The notes under the pieces were generated by a model, which ran no database searches, was not told the origin of the DNA, and saw only the letters and a program-made list of their open reading frames with translations. DNA of 8,042 nucleotides from an uncultured Rhodospirillales bacterium (GTDB taxonomy: Bacteria; Pseudomonadota; Alphaproteobacteria; Rhodospirillales; 2-02-FULL-58-16), in contig CAJXGZ010000103.1 of the NCBI GenBank assembly GCA_913053795.1, positions 1 to 8,042 of the forward strand. Direction: 5' to 3'. Positions 6,594 through 8,042 of this stretch are shown one piece after another (the first letter of the stretch is position 1; every line of letters begins with the position of its first letter). A program made the translations under genes and the position numbers.

Positions 6594-6986
6594 ATGATAT
6601 TTTTTCGATTGTTCCGCCGCGATAATCATAAAGATTCCGCCCGCAAGCTCTATATTTCATTGGTGGAGCAATCACGCAGGCCCGCTTTCTACATGGATTG
6701 CGGCGTTCCCGACACCATGGAGGGCCGCTTTGACATGATCGCGTTGCACGCCTTTCTCGTCATGCGGCGTTTAAAACAAGACCACGGCGCGGCCGCGGAA
6801 CTATCCCAGGAATTGTTCGACATCATGTTCGCCGACATGGAACTCATTGGCATTCCTCACCGTATTGTGGTCGGTGATAAAAGTCTGGACAGAGGGGTCT
6901 ATGAATATAAATCCCGCCGCACTACCGACGCCGAGGAAATTGAAATCGATAATGTCATTGAATTTTTAAATGCAAAATTTACCTAG
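6594..6986 (+). CDS. Chimeric reading frame: ubiquinol-cytochrome c chaperone N-terminus fused to prolyl-tRNA synthetase C-terminus
   Basis: The 130-residue frame is made of two unrelated parts. Residues 1 to about 82 match the start of the alphaproteobacterial ubiquinol-cytochrome c chaperone (CBP3-like) family, which assists assembly of the bc1 complex: MIFFRLFRRD, ARKLYISLVEQSRRPAFY (16-33), GVPDTMEGRFDMIALHAF (37-54) and LFDIMFADM (74-82). Residues 78-130 match the end of bacterial prolyl-tRNA synthetase: MFADMELIGIPHRIVVGD, EYKSRR and a final IEFL. The rest of the chaperone domain is absent, so the fusion is unlikely to work as either protein. The frame is also open from a GTG at 6567 and an ATG at 6585; I prefer 6594 because family members begin at this hydrophobic-basic motif. 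The fusion most likely reflects an assembly join rather than a real gene. Confidence 0.8.
   Translation: MIFFRLFRRDNHKDSARKLYISLVEQSRRPAFYMDCGVPDTMEGRFDMIALHAFLVMRRLKQDHGAAAELSQELFDIMFADMELIGIPHRIVVGDKSLDRGVYEYKSRRTTDAEEIEIDNVIEFLNAKFT
6824..6841. other. Junction between two genomic sources
   Basis: The codons for MFADM (6825-6839) and flanking bases are expected in both parent genes: LFD-x-MFADM-D in the chaperone family and GVMFADMELIG in prolyl-tRNA synthetase. This leaves about 18 bases of likely shared sequence. Base composition is 58% GC over 6661-6840 and 41% GC over 6841-7020. Gene content also changes here from an alphaproteobacterial order to an unrelated one. Confidence 0.75.
6825..6986 (+). 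CDS. proS: Prolyl-tRNA synthetase, C-terminal fragment only
   Basis: These last 53 codons encode the end of the anticodon-binding domain of a bacterial-type ProRS, the enzyme that charges tRNA-Pro. The recognisable parts are FADMELIGIPHRIVVGD, SLDRGVYEYKSRR and IDNVIEFLNAK; the corresponding E. coli end is FADWELIG...GDR...EYKYRR...EYL. About 500 preceding residues, including the catalytic core and the editing insert, are missing because another gene occupies the upstream DNA. The stop TAG abuts the ATG of the next gene, so the two are probably cotranscribed in their source genome. Confidence 0.82.
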   Translation: MFADMELIGIPHRIVVGDKSLDRGVYEYKSRRTTDAEEIEIDNVIEFLNAKFT

Positions 6987-7568
6987 ATGAAAATAATAAC
7001 CGCCCTTCTCTTCGCGTTCAATATGCTCGTTGCCATATCGCCCGCCAATGCGAGTCAGCGGCAGGCACCCAGTGACGAATTACGCGAATTATTAACACGT
7101 GCCATTGCGGATAATAAAAGCTTTGAAGATCGTTTTGACGCCGAAGTCTGGTTGTTAGACATGTCAAACCGATTAAAACCGTTCGTGAAAGATGACAGAA
7201 AACGACTGGATTTACTTAAGCAGATTCATTACGAATCTAGCCGAGCTGATTTACGGCCTGAATTAGTACTCGCCGTTATTGAAGTAGAAAGTCGTTTCGA
7301 CAAGTTCGCCATATCCAGTGCCGGCGCTCGCGGTCTTATGCAGGTAATGCCATTCTGGTTAAAAGAGATTGGCCGACCGGAAGATAACTTGTTCGACATG
7401 CGCACCAACTTAAGAATGGGCTGCACGATATTGAGACATTATCTGGACAAAGAAAAAGGGGATCTGACACATGCACTAGCTCGCTATAATGGCAGCCTGT
7501 ACAGTCATCGTTACACCAATAAAGTTTTCAAGGCCCTGGATAGACGCTGGCGTTGCATTGATTGTTAA
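6987..7568 (+). CDS. Lytic transglycosylase, SLT domain
   Basis: This 193-residue exported enzyme should cleave the MurNAc-GlcNAc bond of peptidoglycan, forming 1,6-anhydro-MurNAc, in the periplasm. The signal peptide MKIITALLFAFNMLVAISPANA ends at AxA (20-22) with Ser 23 as the likely first mature residue. A helical linker (about 28-80) is followed by the SLT domain: AVIEVESRFD (96-105) with the catalytic Glu at 101, SSAGARGLMQVMP (110-122) and ALARYNGS (163-170). It lacks a lipobox, so it is probably soluble. The ATG directly follows the proS stop. Codon use is A/T-rich compared with the genes before 6840. The exact subfamily is not clear from sequence alone. Confidence 0.88.
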   Translation: MKIITALLFAFNMLVAISPANASQRQAPSDELRELLTRAIADNKSFEDRFDAEVWLLDMSNRLKPFVKDDRKRLDLLKQIHYESSRADLRPELVLAVIEVESRFDKFAISSAGARGLMQVMPFWLKEIGRPEDNLFDMRTNLRMGCTILRHYLDKEKGDLTHALARYNGSLYSHRYTNKVFKALDRRWRCIDC

Positions 7569-7581
7569 CGAATATCTAAAA

Positions 7582-7854
7582 CTATTTAACTTCAAACGTA
7601 TCCGGTACGTCTACGTCATCCACCAGCTCACATTTCACATTGCTAACATGAGCTTGATCCGGCCCATCCCACAGCCAGGCCTTTAAATGCCCGACAGCCT
7701 CAGGTTTTCCGCATATTAATACCTCAACATGGCCTTCAGAAATATTTTTTACATAACCAGTGACCCCAAATTTTTCAGCAAACTCTTTGGTAACCGCCCG
7801 ATAAAAAACACCCTGCACAAGACCTGTTACGATGCATTTTTCGCAAAAACTCAC
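7582..7854 (-). CDS. acyP: Acylphosphatase
   Basis: Acylphosphatase hydrolyses carboxyl-phosphate bonds of small acyl phosphates in the cytoplasm. The 90 residues are the normal length. The phosphate loop VTGLVQGVFYRA (9-20) has the catalytic Arg at 19, and GYVKNISEGHVEV (33-45) has the catalytic Asn at 37; the 18-residue spacing equals that of characterised members. The start is GTG at 7854, overlapping the upstream gene's stop as GTGA, which implies translational coupling; no ATG lies near. It converges on the transglycosylase gene with only 13 bases between the two stops and no visible hairpin there. Confidence 0.92.
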   Translation of the reverse strand: MSFCEKCIVTGLVQGVFYRAVTKEFAEKFGVTGYVKNISEGHVEVLICGKPEAVGHLKAWLWDGPDQAHVSNVKCELVDDVDVPDTFEVK

Positions 7855-8042
7855 TCTAGCTCAACCTTTGCAGTTCGACCTGCGCGTAATAATTTTTCAA
7901 CAGGAAACTCTACTGCAACGGGATATCCGCTAGCAGAACCTGATAAAGATGATTCATCCGTTACTAATTCTAGACCAATTGCAATAATATTCCCTATATA
8001 GTTTTGCCCCGCAACAACAATTTTAACTGCTTGATTTTTCTT
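7851..8042 (-). CDS. C-terminal end of a possible HlyD-type membrane fusion protein (partial)
   Basis: An open frame enters from beyond the window's right edge and ends at the TGA at 7851-7853, giving the last 63 residues. The pattern resembles the C-terminal beta-barrel and membrane-proximal domains of HlyD/EmrA-type periplasmic adaptor proteins: QNYIGNIIAIGLEL, then a Ser/Gly-rich loop, then GYPVAVEFP and the LRAGRTAKVELE ending (family pattern LRPGMxAxVxI). These adaptors link inner-membrane pumps to outer-membrane channels. The family assignment is tentative because most of the protein is outside the window. The stop overlaps the acyP start by four bases, so the two probably form an operon. 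Confidence 0.5.
   Translation of the reverse strand, partial: KKNQAVKIVVAGQNYIGNIIAIGLELVTDESSLSGSASGYPVAVEFPVEKLLRAGRTAKVELE

Noticed and set aside
6594..6986. A new two-domain protein family joining a chaperone to a tRNA-synthetase anticodon-binding fragment
   Set aside because: Each part is truncated within its domain, and the join falls exactly in shared sequence with a composition step, which fits an artefact or accident better than a functional fusion.
7729..8001. Plus-strand frame opposite acyP and the partial HlyD-like gene
   Set aside because: The minus-strand proteins have catalytic or family motifs and a coupled overlap; the plus-strand product has none.

Overview
The window is two pieces of DNA with different character, meeting at about 6824-6841.

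Positions 1 to about 6840 (58% GC in the last 180 bases before the junction) look like an alphaproteobacterium of the Rhodospirillales type. On the + strand a tight operon reads ribBX - ribH - nusB - thiL: two riboflavin enzymes, a transcription antitermination factor and the last enzyme of thiamine diphosphate synthesis. It is followed by a small membrane-anchored FliL-like protein and by hppA, a K+-independent proton-pumping pyrophosphatase. A strong hairpin terminator after hppA also serves the convergent bamE lipoprotein gene on the - strand. Divergent from bamE starts a gene of the ubiquinol-cytochrome c chaperone (CBP3-like) family.

That chaperone gene is not intact. After about 82 residues, at the peptide MFADM, the reading frame passes without a break into the C-terminal end of a bacterial prolyl-tRNA synthetase (ELIGIPHRIVVGD...EYKSRR). 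From that base on, GC content falls to about 41%. The genes that follow (a lytic transglycosylase directly abutting the proS end, a convergent acylphosphatase, and the tail of a possible HlyD-type protein) suit a different, lower-GC proteobacterium, perhaps a gammaproteobacterium. Both parent genes would be expected to encode MFADM at this place, so the junction lies in a short stretch of shared sequence. An assembly chimera joining two genomes is the simplest reading; true recombination is the alternative.

I see no tRNA, rRNA, CRISPR array, insertion sequence or transposase. I see no new multi-gene system. The strongest unusual signals are the chimeric gene, a RibBA-type protein whose GTP cyclohydrolase II half has lost its zinc ligands, an orphan FliL-like gene, and two perfect or near-perfect palindromes (one intergenic, one inside hppA).
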